64,000 nt of DNA from JADJSS01 sp964490845 (lineage in GTDB: Bacteria > Bacteroidota > Bacteroidia > Chitinophagales > JADIYW01), in NCBI GenBank assembly GCA_964490845.1, contig CAZBED010000007.1:62001-126000 (forward strand). The letters are read 5' to 3'. The notes under the pieces were generated by a model. It made no database searches, had not been told where the DNA came from, and saw only the letters and a list, made by a program, of their open reading frames with translations. This document shows positions 8,980-17,299 of this stretch, piece by piece; position 1 is the first letter of the stretch, and each line of letters begins with the position of its first letter. The position numbers and the translations under genes are program-made.

Positions 8980-10173
8980 ATGCAGTTTCCTACCGCTGAA
9001 TACCGACAACGTTGTGATGAACCCGCCGACCGGCTCGTTAAGGGCTTATTTGAAACCTATGGGGATAAGGATGCCAGAAAACTATACCTGCAACTTATTC
9101 ACACATTTTCTGAAATCGATTATACTGCGCTACCCAAAGAGATAAGAGACTTTCACCAAACCAGTCAGGAAAACATTCTCATCCGATATCCAGAAAAAAT
9201 AAAACTGGCTGCCGAATATTTTCAGCAAAACGGCCATGCCATGTTTCTGATGCTGATTGCCAAATGCCTGCCGCAATTATACTCTTCCTATAAAGGCACC
9301 AAAGTGCTGTATGAAACCGGTTATCTCGTCGGCAAAGACAACTATGCACTGGTGGCCCGGAGGCTGATGGAAACCGCCCAGTTCTTCATAGACATCATGA
9401 GCCGTGATTCTTTTCAACCCGGCAAATACGGATTTTTTGCAGCCACCAAAGTACGCATCATACACGCTTATGTGCGCAAATTCATGTGGGATAAAGGCTG
9501 GAACGAAAAATATGCCGCAGAATATGACCAACCGGTCTGTCAGGAAGATATGATGGGTACCTTACTGGCATTCTCCGTCTGCAATATTGAAGGCATAAAG
9601 AAAATGGGTTTGCTGATTTCTGACGAAGAGATAGATGCCGTGATGTACACCTGGCACATCGCCGGAAAATTACTCGGCGTAGATGATTCATTTAATCCTG
9701 AATCATTTGAGGATGGTCAGTTATTATTCCATTACCTCATCGACAAAGAGAAGAAATTAGGTGTCGAAAACAAAGCACTGGTAGATGCCATACTGAATTT
9801 CATGCGTAGCATTTTTACACCATCCATACTGACAAATACATCATTAAAAAATCAAAACAAATTACCCGAAATTTTAGTCAGCTATTTTGTAGGACGAGAT
9901 GTAGCCCCTTATATCGGTTTAAATTACCATAGTGATACATATTACAGGCATATTATAAAAAGCATGGCTGTCATTTTACCCAATATCTTTATCCAGTCGC
10001 GGAGAACACAGCTATCGCTGGAAGCTGTGGTGACGGGTTCAGCCTATCTGGTTGCCAGTATTTTCAACTTTATCAAACAGGAATACGTTATGGAATTCCG
10101 CATCGACCCATCCATTCTGGAAGATTGGAAGATGAAGGCATACCTTCCGGGTTACGGCCTGAAAACGGCATAA
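8980..10173 (+). CDS. DUF2236/Lcp-type oxygenase-like protein
   Basis: 397 aa from the ATG at 8980; a TTG at 8962 would add six residues. The protein is all-helical. RLMETAQFFIDIM followed by KVRIIHAYVRKF matches the Arg and His region of the DUF2236 family (latex-clearing protein Lcp, mycophenolic acid protein MpaB), where that His ligates a b-type haem. A later YTWHIAGKLLGVDD is also typical. Lcp-like members oxygenate polyisoprenoids or lipids, but the substrate here is unknown. No signal peptide is seen. A TATTTTGT sequence at 8958-8965 fits a -7 element and favours the ATG start. The next genes downstream are beta-oxidation genes. Confidence 0.7.
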   Translation: MQFPTAEYRQRCDEPADRLVKGLFETYGDKDARKLYLQLIHTFSEIDYTALPKEIRDFHQTSQENILIRYPEKIKLAAEYFQQNGHAMFLMLIAKCLPQLYSSYKGTKVLYETGYLVGKDNYALVARRLMETAQFFIDIMSRDSFQPGKYGFFAATKVRIIHAYVRKFMWDKGWNEKYAAEYDQPVCQEDMMGTLLAFSVCNIEGIKKMGLLISDEEIDAVMYTWHIAGKLLGVDDSFNPESFEDGQLLFHYLIDKEKKLGVENKALVDAILNFMRSIFTPSILTNTSLKNQNKLPEILVSYFVGRDVAPYIGLNYHSDTYYRHIIKSMAVILPNIFIQSRRTQLSLEAVVTGSAYLVASIFNFIKQEYVMEFRIDPSILEDWKMKAYLPGYGLKTA

Positions 10174-10260
10174 ATCGCCTATATCAGTTAGAAATTCCAT
10201 TTTCACGATACCGGAATTATTCCTTTGTTAATTTCCACGACATTACCAATAACTTAACCT

Positions 10261-10281
10261 TGCATTTACAATGCATGCATT
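10261..10281. promoter_or_regulatory. Operator-like nested palindromes upstream of the thiolase gene
   Basis: Three copies of one hexamer alternate in orientation: TGCATT (10261-10266), AATGCA (10270-10275) and TGCATT (10276-10281). The last two form the perfect 12-base palindrome AATGCATGCATT. The cluster ends 9 bases upstream of the -7 element of the fad promoter, so a protein bound there would block polymerase. A fatty-acid-responsive repressor is an inference. Confidence 0.4.
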
Positions 10282-10290
10282 GAATTTGTC

Positions 10291-10298
10291 TATATTTG
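10291..10298 (+). promoter_or_regulatory. -7 promoter element for the beta-oxidation operon
   Basis: TATATTTG matches the Bacteroidota -7 consensus TAnnTTTG at all fixed positions and lies 19 bases before the thiolase ATG. The -33 element is weak; TTTA at 10265-10268 is 22 bases upstream. Confidence 0.45.
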
Positions 10299-10317
10299 GT
10301 TTATAAATAATAAGAAA

Positions 10318-11592
10318 ATGAAAAAAGTAGTTTTTATTGACGGTGTACGCACCCCTTTCCTGAAATCCGGAACCGATTATATGGATTTGATGTCTTATCA
10401 GCTGGGACAATTTGCCATTAAAGGCTTGTTAGACCGCACCGGACTGGATGTGAATGAAGTGGATAGAGTAATATATGGCAACGTAATTTCCAATGTACGA
10501 ACGGAAAACGTAGCCCGTGAAGCAGCCGTAACGGCTGGCATTCCGGTCAAAGCACCTTGCAATACGGTAAAACAAGCTTGTATATCCGCCAATCAGGCAA
10601 TTGCCAATGCGGTGGATTCCATCCAGCTCGGCAGAGCCGATGTGATTATCTCCGGAGGTACGGAAAATACATCTGATACACCAATTGGCTATACCAAAGA
10701 AATGCGCAAAAAATTATTTGCGGCTCAGAAACTGAGCACACCGATGGAATATGCGAAATTCGCTATGACCTTAAGACCGACTGATTTTCTTCCGGACAGG
10801 CCCTCTGTTTCTGAATTCATCACCGGCAGAACCATGGGACAGGATTGCGAAATCTTGGCACAAAAATTCGGAGTAACAAGGGAAGAACAAGATGCTTTTG
10901 CAGCAGCATCACATCAAAATGCGGGTAAAGCTCAGGAAGCCGGTTTATTATCTGATATTATTCCGGTTCAATTGCCTCCGAATTTTACACCTATCGAGAA
11001 AGACAACGGTGTGCGCGGAGATACTACCGTTGAAAAAATTTCGAAGCTGAAACCTGCATTTGACAAATATGTAGGAACCATTACGGCTGCCAACGCTTCT
11101 TTCCTGACTGACGGCGCTACTGCAGTATTGTTGACATCTGAAGACAAAGCCAAAGAACTAGGGTTGACACCGAAAGCAGAGATTGTAGATTACGCCTTCA
11201 CCGCAGGCGATTTATACGAAGAATTGTTATTAGGCCCTGCCTACTCCATTGCTGCAGTGTTGAAACAAACCGGTTTATCCGTCGATGATATTGATGTATT
11301 CGAGATACACGAAGCATTTGCCGGTCAGGTATTGGCCAACTTAAATGCATTAAAATCTTCTGAATGGTGTAAAAAACAATTGGGCCTCGATAAACCAATC
11401 GGACAGATTCCGCTAAATAAAATCAACCAGTGGGGCGGTTCTTTGTCTATCGGTCACCCGTTCGGCGCTACCGGTGGAAGGTTGCTGACTATGGCTGCTA
11501 ACCGATTGCAAAAAAGCGGAGGTCAATATGCGTTGTTAGCCGCTTGTGCTGCCGGCGCGCACGGCCATGCGATGATTATTAAAAAGTATTAG
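10318..11592 (+). CDS. fadI: Acetyl-CoA C-acyltransferase (3-ketoacyl-CoA thiolase), FadI-like
   Basis: 424 aa. The thiolase fold has the nucleophile Cys88 (NTVKQACIS), the GHPFGATGGR histidine motif near residue 380 and the C-terminal AACAAGAHGHA with the second catalytic Cys. It carries out the last step of beta-oxidation, releasing acetyl-CoA. The length and the insert with RKKLFAAQK and YAKFAMTLRPTDF resemble the FadI/trifunctional-protein beta class, as opposed to the roughly 390-residue FadA class. The adjoining multifunctional subunit supports a thiolase/multienzyme complex. Symbol by similarity. Confidence 0.88.
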   Translation: MKKVVFIDGVRTPFLKSGTDYMDLMSYQLGQFAIKGLLDRTGLDVNEVDRVIYGNVISNVRTENVAREAAVTAGIPVKAPCNTVKQACISANQAIANAVDSIQLGRADVIISGGTENTSDTPIGYTKEMRKKLFAAQKLSTPMEYAKFAMTLRPTDFLPDRPSVSEFITGRTMGQDCEILAQKFGVTREEQDAFAAASHQNAGKAQEAGLLSDIIPVQLPPNFTPIEKDNGVRGDTTVEKISKLKPAFDKYVGTITAANASFLTDGATAVLLTSEDKAKELGLTPKAEIVDYAFTAGDLYEELLLGPAYSIAAVLKQTGLSVDDIDVFEIHEAFAGQVLANLNALKSSEWCKKQLGLDKPIGQIPLNKINQWGGSLSIGHPFGATGGRLLTMAANRLQKSGGQYALLAACAAGAHGHAMIIKKY

Positions 11593-11678
11593 TAATAGTC
11601 CATAGACAATAGACAATAGTCTATAGTATTTTTTGCTATCGACTATCGACCATGAACTATCGACCTAAATAAAAAACA
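11593..11678. repeat. Intergenic short tandem repeats
   Basis: The spacer between the two fad genes holds AGACAAT twice in tandem, a dyad ATAGAC-AATA-GTCTAT, and CTATCGAC three times. Similar simple ATAG/CTAT spacers occur between genes in many Bacteroidota. It has no coding potential, and the fad genes probably remain co-transcribed across it. Confidence 0.6.
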
Positions 11679-13874
11679 ATGGCAACTTTAAAACGAGAAG
11701 ACTATATCACCATCGAAAGAAACACCAACGGCGTATGTACTATCTGGATGGATCAGAAAAATGAAAAGATTAACAAAATCGGACCGGATTTGATTGGCTT
11801 GTTTGAAGAAGTATTTTCCGAGTTGGACAAAGACAATTCCATCAAGGCATTTGTGCTGAGTAGCAAAAAGAAAGATTTTATTGCCGGCGCCGATATTGAA
11901 GCTTTCCAAAAAGTGGAAAAACCCGGCGACTGGAAACCTATTGCGCAAAAAGGTCATGCGATCTTAAATCAAATAGAAAAATCTAAAAAGCCTATCGTAG
12001 CAGCCATTCACGGTAATGCCTTAGGCGCAGGACTAGAAATTGCATTAGCCTGTCAGGCACGTATTATGTCTAATGATAAATCTACTAAGGTAGCATTGCC
12101 TGAAGTTAAATTAGGTTTATTGCCGGGTGGCGGCGGAACACAACGCTTGCCGCGTTTGGTGGGTTTACAGGCCGCGCTTGATATGATGCTGACCGGCAAA
12201 AACGTGTTTGCCTACCCAGCCCTCAAAATGGGTTTAGTAGACAAAGTGGTGCATGTTTCCTCTCTGCAAAATGCCGCGCAGAAAATGGCGCTGGAATTAG
12301 TGGAAAAACCCATTAAACGCGAACGTAATGAGTTAAATCTGGATACAGTAAAAGCGGGTTTTCCGGCAATTCAAAAAGCATTGACCAATATCGTACTCGA
12401 AGCGCCGCTGGTGAATAAGATTGTATTTGACCAGGCTAAGAAAATGGTTGACAAACAAGCACACGGCAACTATCCGGCACCCTATAAAATTATGGAGTGT
12501 GTGGAGATAGGCTGGAACCAAGGCCCTGAAAAAGGCTACGCGGCGGAAGTGGAAAAATTTGAAGAACTTATCTTGTCTCCGGTATCACGACAGCTCATCA
12601 ATATCTTTTTTGCCATGACGGATAAAAAGAAAAATCCGTACGGCGAAGATAAGGTGAAACATGTGAAACGCATGGGGATGATTGGCGCGGGCTTCATGGG
12701 CGCGGGCATCGCGGAAGTTTCCATGGACGATGATATCCATGTATTACTGAAAGATATCAACCAGGAAATGATTTCCTCCGCATACAAAACCATTTATGGT
12801 GATTATGCAAAGAAGGTATCAAAAAAGGCAATGACAAAAATTGAGTTGGAAGAAAAGATGGCTTTATTGTCCGGCAGCTTGAACTATGAAGATTTAGACA
12901 ATCAGGAAATCATCATCGAGGCGGTGTTTGAAGATTTGAAACTGAAGCAACGCATACTCGCCGATGTGGAAGCCAACGCAAAACCAGATACTATTTTTGC
13001 CACCAATACGTCCGCATTGCCTATTAAACATATAGCAGCAAATGCCAAAAACCCTGAGCTGGTGATTGGTATGCACTACTTCTCTCCTGTGCCGAAAATG
13101 CCTTTACTGGAAATTGTAAAGACAAATAAGACTGCGGACTGGGTAATTGCTACCTGCTATGATGTAGGCGTACGTCAAGGCAAAACAGTGATTGTCGTGG
13201 ACGACGGACCGGGTTTTTATACCACCCGTATTCTTGCACCGCTGATGAACGAAGCACAATTGCTGCTCGACGAAGGAGGCGATATCCTGCAAACAGACAA
13301 AGAGATGAACCTGTTTGGTTTCCCGGTAGGCCCCATCACACTGGCGGATGAAGTGGGCATCGACGTGGGAGCACATATCATGAGCGGCGAACTGATGCAG
13401 GAAATGCTGGCATCGCGACCTACCTTTAAAGTGAGTAAAACCCTGCTCGAAATTTCCAAAGCCGGATACAAAGGCAGAAAGAACAAAAAAGGTTTCTACA
13501 AATACGACGAAAACGGCAAGAAAGTATCCGGCCAGGTGGATGCGAATATCTATTCATTCTATGGCGGCAACAGCCGAAAGAAATTTGATGCCAATGACAT
13601 ACACATGCGCTGTGCAATGGCGATGGTGAATGAAGCGGCGCTGTGCCTGCAGGAAAACATCATTGCCAACCCGCTGGACGGCGATATCGGCGCCATCTTC
13701 GGCCTGGGCTTTCCTCCGTTCCGCGGCGGGCCTTTCCGTTACATCGACTCCTTAGGGGCACAGAAAGTGGTGGATATCCTGAATGATTTGACCGCAAGAT
13801 TCGGCGAGCGTTTCACCCCTGCACAAATCTTAGTGGATTATGCGAAAACAGGTAAGAAGTTTTACAAAGAGTAA
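11679..13874 (+). CDS. fadJ: Multifunctional enoyl-CoA hydratase/3-hydroxyacyl-CoA dehydrogenase, FadJ-like
   Basis: 731 aa, the size of FadJ/FadB alpha subunits. Residues 1-200 form an enoyl-CoA hydratase (crotonase) with IHGNALGAGLEIALAC for the oxyanion hole and catalytic Glu, and LPEVKLGLLPGGGGTQRLPR with the second Glu. From about residue 328 there is an NAD-binding 3-hydroxyacyl-CoA dehydrogenase (MGMIGAGFMGAGIAEV) with catalytic His in MHYFSPVPKMPLLEI, then two C-terminal helical domains. It performs the hydration and oxidation steps before the upstream thiolase. The pair forms an operon, and a terminator follows. Confidence 0.92.
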   Translation: MATLKREDYITIERNTNGVCTIWMDQKNEKINKIGPDLIGLFEEVFSELDKDNSIKAFVLSSKKKDFIAGADIEAFQKVEKPGDWKPIAQKGHAILNQIEKSKKPIVAAIHGNALGAGLEIALACQARIMSNDKSTKVALPEVKLGLLPGGGGTQRLPRLVGLQAALDMMLTGKNVFAYPALKMGLVDKVVHVSSLQNAAQKMALELVEKPIKRERNELNLDTVKAGFPAIQKALTNIVLEAPLVNKIVFDQAKKMVDKQAHGNYPAPYKIMECVEIGWNQGPEKGYAAEVEKFEELILSPVSRQLINIFFAMTDKKKNPYGEDKVKHVKRMGMIGAGFMGAGIAEVSMDDDIHVLLKDINQEMISSAYKTIYGDYAKKVSKKAMTKIELEEKMALLSGSLNYEDLDNQEIIIEAVFEDLKLKQRILADVEANAKPDTIFATNTSALPIKHIAANAKNPELVIGMHYFSPVPKMPLLEIVKTNKTADWVIATCYDVGVRQGKTVIVVDDGPGFYTTRILAPLMNEAQLLLDEGGDILQTDKEMNLFGFPVGPITLADEVGIDVGAHIMSGELMQEMLASRPTFKVSKTLLEISKAGYKGRKNKKGFYKYDENGKKVSGQVDANIYSFYGGNSRKKFDANDIHMRCAMAMVNEAALCLQENIIANPLDGDIGAIFGLGFPPFRGGPFRYIDSLGAQKVVDILNDLTARFGERFTPAQILVDYAKTGKKFYKE

Positions 13875-13900
13875 TTAGTAAATAGTATTTAGTAATCAGA

Positions 13901-13930
13901 ATGTCGGGCGATAAGCCCGGCATTTTTTAT
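13901..13930 (+). terminator. Rho-independent terminator after fadJ
   Basis: TGTCGGGC and GCCCGGCA pair across a short GATAA loop (one G-T pair) and are followed by a T-rich tract. It ends the beta-oxidation operon. Confidence 0.75.
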
Positions 13931-14005
13931 TTATAGGAAATCCCATTCTCTATAAATCTTTTCCCTACATTTATATATCATTTTCGAGAAACCATAACCA
14001 CGACT

Positions 14006-15718
14006 ATGAAAAAACTATTCCTTGTATTAACTACCTTATTGTTTGGCATTTCATCATATGCAGCAATTAATACCGAATTTGATCTATATGCCAGATTACA
14101 GGACAGCCTGATGGTAAATGCTTACAAAAAAAGGGATGTAAACACACAAGAAAAAATACTCGAAAAACTCCAGGATAAATATGAGAAATTATCCAGCCTG
14201 GATAAAGCCAGATTCCAGATTTACTACTACAATTCTCTTTACAATTTATGCTGTACGTATGCATTACTAAATAACAAAGAAAAGGCTGCAGAATATATGG
14301 CTAAAACAATCAAAGCGGGCTTTCTTGATTATTCACATATAAAAGATGATACTGATTTAAATAATGTAAAAAATGACAAGCAATTTATGGCTGTCATTCA
14401 ACCTATAAAGGAAATTTATTATTCCACAATGAATATGCAGGACAGCTATAATAATTCTTCTTTGGATTCTGCTATCATAAAAACCCAACAAGCTGTTTTG
14501 ATAACCATTAAATACAAGAACGTATTGCCTGCTGATGCTGAAATAATATATTTAAATGAACTTGCTTCTGAATTTTGGAATTCAGGTAATTTTCCGGAAG
14601 CGAAAGAAACCTACCTGAAATCATTAAAAATATCGGAATCTATTGACAACCCTCTTGTCACAGCAGGAATATATACAGGATTGGCTGCCGTTGCAAGAAA
14701 CTCAGGCGATTATCGTCAGGCACTTGGATATTATGATAAAGCAGCATCTTATCTGAAAGATATGCCTGATAATGAATATTCTATCGCTATCTTAATAGAT
14801 AAAGGAAAAACTTATGAAAAATTAAATATTCTGGATTCTGCATTTACATTGTTGCAGGAAGCTCAAGCTATGGCATACAGGGTAACACAGGGTGTGAATA
14901 TATTCGGTGGTGGTATGCATGCTGAAAGTGGTATTATCTATTCTAAAATGGGAAAAAAAGAAATGGCGGAAGAATATTTCAGACAGGCTATCCAGTTAAA
15001 TGCAGAAGTAAAAAACTTCAGAATACAGTCCAGAACTTATATTGATTTTGCAGAACATTTCGACAGATTCAATATGCTCGACTCAGCTATCTATTATGCC
15101 ACTAAAAGTTTATCCATTATAGATCAGCACAAATTTTTAGTATATCAATTGGCTGCCAGTACATTGCTCACAAAATTATATGCACAAGTAAATAAGATAG
15201 ACAGTGCCTATAAATATCAGAGTATGATGATTGCAACACAAAACAACATGTTCAGCAATGACAAAATGACACACCTGCAAAGTCTGGAATTTAATGAACA
15301 ATTGCGGCAGCAGGAACTGGAGGCAGAAAAAGTAAAGAAAGAAGAAGAACGCAAACACAATATTCAATTCATTTTTATTGCCATCAGCATCTTTACATTT
15401 GTGTTGCTGTTCTTATTATTAAGCAGAAGTTTCATCACCAATGCCAAACTGATAGAATTTATAGGTATCTTAGCCTTATTATTAGTATTTGAATTTTTAA
15501 ATTTATTACTGCATCCATTTTTAGAAACCATAACGCACCATTCTCCTGTTTTAATGTTATTAGCATTAGTTTGCATTGCTGCCTTGCTGATACCATTACA
15601 TCATCGTCTGGAAACATGGGCAACTCAAAAGCTGGTAGAAAAAAACAAACAGATACGTTTGGCAAGAGCAAAGAAAACTGTAGAAGAATTAAGTGAGAAT
15701 TCGGGGAATACAAATTAA
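14006..15718 (+). CDS. TPR protein with C-terminal membrane helices, kinase-less sensor architecture
   Basis: 570 aa. It has a signal peptide (LFLVLTTLLFGISSYA), then tetratricopeptide repeats from about residue 35 to 430 (for example FPEAKETYLKSLKISES, YRQALGYYDKAASYL, KKEMAEEYFRQAIQLN), a charged coiled coil (QLRQQELEAEKVKKEEER, about 430-450) and about three hydrophobic helices (450-535), ending in a short basic cytoplasmic-like tail. The same periplasmic TPR-coil-TM order precedes kinase domains in many Bacteroidota histidine kinases, but no kinase domain follows. The region is AT-rich by eye. Function unknown. Confidence 0.75.
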   Translation: MKKLFLVLTTLLFGISSYAAINTEFDLYARLQDSLMVNAYKKRDVNTQEKILEKLQDKYEKLSSLDKARFQIYYYNSLYNLCCTYALLNNKEKAAEYMAKTIKAGFLDYSHIKDDTDLNNVKNDKQFMAVIQPIKEIYYSTMNMQDSYNNSSLDSAIIKTQQAVLITIKYKNVLPADAEIIYLNELASEFWNSGNFPEAKETYLKSLKISESIDNPLVTAGIYTGLAAVARNSGDYRQALGYYDKAASYLKDMPDNEYSIAILIDKGKTYEKLNILDSAFTLLQEAQAMAYRVTQGVNIFGGGMHAESGIIYSKMGKKEMAEEYFRQAIQLNAEVKNFRIQSRTYIDFAEHFDRFNMLDSAIYYATKSLSIIDQHKFLVYQLAASTLLTKLYAQVNKIDSAYKYQSMMIATQNNMFSNDKMTHLQSLEFNEQLRQQELEAEKVKKEEERKHNIQFIFIAISIFTFVLLFLLLSRSFITNAKLIEFIGILALLLVFEFLNLLLHPFLETITHHSPVLMLLALVCIAALLIPLHHRLETWATQKLVEKNKQIRLARAKKTVEELSENSGNTN

Positions 15719-15841
15719 ATTTATTTTCTAATGGTGGGCAACCTCAGCAACCATAGTAAATTTTAGCCGGAAATAATTGTGAGATTTTCTTTTACAAGGG
15801 AATGACTCTTACATTAAAAAATTATATCGTAATTTTAGTAA

Positions 15842-16651
15842 ATGAGAAAAACGGTTCATTTGGTTTTTTCAGGGTTGCTTTTATTTGCAATCAGTAGTTG
15901 TTCAAACAAAGAGCAAAAACAATCTCCAATTTCCATTCCCCAAAATTGTGGTTCGGATGGCGCACTCTCCACCTGCCTGACCCCAAAATTTGATTCAGCT
16001 TATTATGTAGAACAAGGGGTGAAATATTTTCTCACCATGCAATCCGATATTCCGAATAATGTAGTCCCCGATTATTCACCGTTTGTCATCCGATGGGAAT
16101 GGCCGCCGTGGCTGCTGCTGACCGGACTCGGAAAAGATTTCTTAATCACTTCAGATATCCTGTTAAAGCTAAATCCAACGCAATACTATAAAATGGATTG
16201 CAAATACTTCGACGAACAGCCTTTCTGCCGTTGTCATGTCATCTTTGATTACAGCGGTGACAGTTGTCCGATTTATGAGGAATTCACGTTCAACGACCAG
16301 GGGCAAATCACCTTTATTGAAGCCTGGTCTGATTTTGAAAGCAAACTACCGGAGAATATGAATGCCGGTGCCGACAGCGTCTGGAGTGAAGATGAATACT
16401 GGGGAAAACAGGCGAACATACGGCGGCTGTCCACCAAAGTACCCGGCTTGGGCAATGCGACCGGCAGCATTGACATTCACTCTTCCTGGATGAGTGACGC
16501 GGCAGCGGCCGACAAAGATGTAGAAGAGTTACTCAGGCGTTTAAAAGATCCGGTACGCACGTATTTTCAGCAACTGGCTTCCCATCAACAGGAACTGTCT
16601 CATGGCTGTGAAACACCCGCGGGTGACCGTTATCCGTATTATGTTCGGTAA
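15842..16651 (+). CDS. Lipoprotein of unknown function
   Basis: 269 aa with a clear lipoprotein signal: hydrophobic LVFSGLLLFAIS, then SSC with the lipidated Cys at residue 20. The mature part has a Trp-rich segment (RWEWPPWLLLTGLGKDF) and a Cys-rich patch (CKYFDEQPFCRCHVIFDYSG) around residue 120-140, then a beta segment (YEEFTFNDQGQITFIEAWSDF) that resembles the core of SnoaL/NTF2-like folds. That resemblance is only an impression. The gene stands alone, with 120-240 bases of AT-rich spacer on both sides. Confidence 0.65.
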   Translation: MRKTVHLVFSGLLLFAISSCSNKEQKQSPISIPQNCGSDGALSTCLTPKFDSAYYVEQGVKYFLTMQSDIPNNVVPDYSPFVIRWEWPPWLLLTGLGKDFLITSDILLKLNPTQYYKMDCKYFDEQPFCRCHVIFDYSGDSCPIYEEFTFNDQGQITFIEAWSDFESKLPENMNAGADSVWSEDEYWGKQANIRRLSTKVPGLGNATGSIDIHSSWMSDAAAADKDVEELLRRLKDPVRTYFQQLASHQQELSHGCETPAGDRYPYYVR

Positions 16652-16894
16652 GGGTGAGCTAACAGATATTCGTTATTACTCTCTTTATAAATCTTCATTC
16701 TCCGTTTTCTAAGTTATAACAAGTTTTCTCCTAGCGTGGAAAAGACAAGGTAAATAAACAGAACTTGTCATTTATCTACTCTCCAATCCCAATTGATTTT
16801 TAATATTTTAAACTACTACTACCTAATTTTATCATCTAAAAACTTTACAATTTGTTTCTTATTTCTTAACTTGAGGTTATATTAAACGCATTTT

Positions 16895-17227
16895 ATGATC
16901 GAAATTACTGCGTCTTATCCTGAATTGTTCCAAAAATGGAAAACCAGACAATTGTCTGAAGAAGCCATCAAAGAAGAACTCATCCAGTTTGGAGTGGAAG
17001 AATTGCATATACCTGAGATACTTCACCACTACAAAAAGAAATGCTGTGACGACCGGCAAACCACCGGATTTGCCCTAACCGGAATCGGCTCATTCCTGGG
17101 TTTTATCAGTTGCCTGTTTACTATGCTGGATTTGGTACCGGAATTGCGCGGATTTATGTTGTATGGACTGACCAGCATTGGATTGGTCGTTATATTTATC
17201 GGTTTGTATCTGATATTTGAAGAATAA
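16895..17227 (+). CDS. Small two-helix membrane protein
   Basis: 110 aa. The N-terminal soluble half is helical (LFQKWKTRQLSEEAIKEEL), followed by CCDDRQTTGF and two transmembrane helices (ALTGIGSFLGFISCLFTML and LYGLTSIGLVVIFIGLYLIF). No named family is recognised. The Cys pair just before the first helix is notable. The 243 bases upstream contain no gene; they are AT-rich with nothing I can identify. Confidence 0.6.
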   Translation: MIEITASYPELFQKWKTRQLSEEAIKEELIQFGVEELHIPEILHHYKKKCCDDRQTTGFALTGIGSFLGFISCLFTMLDLVPELRGFMLYGLTSIGLVVIFIGLYLIFEE

Positions 17228-17299
17228 CCTTTATTTTCTCACTCATTGCTCTGTTCATTTAATTTATTCAAGGATAAATCAGTATCTTGTTTATTATAA

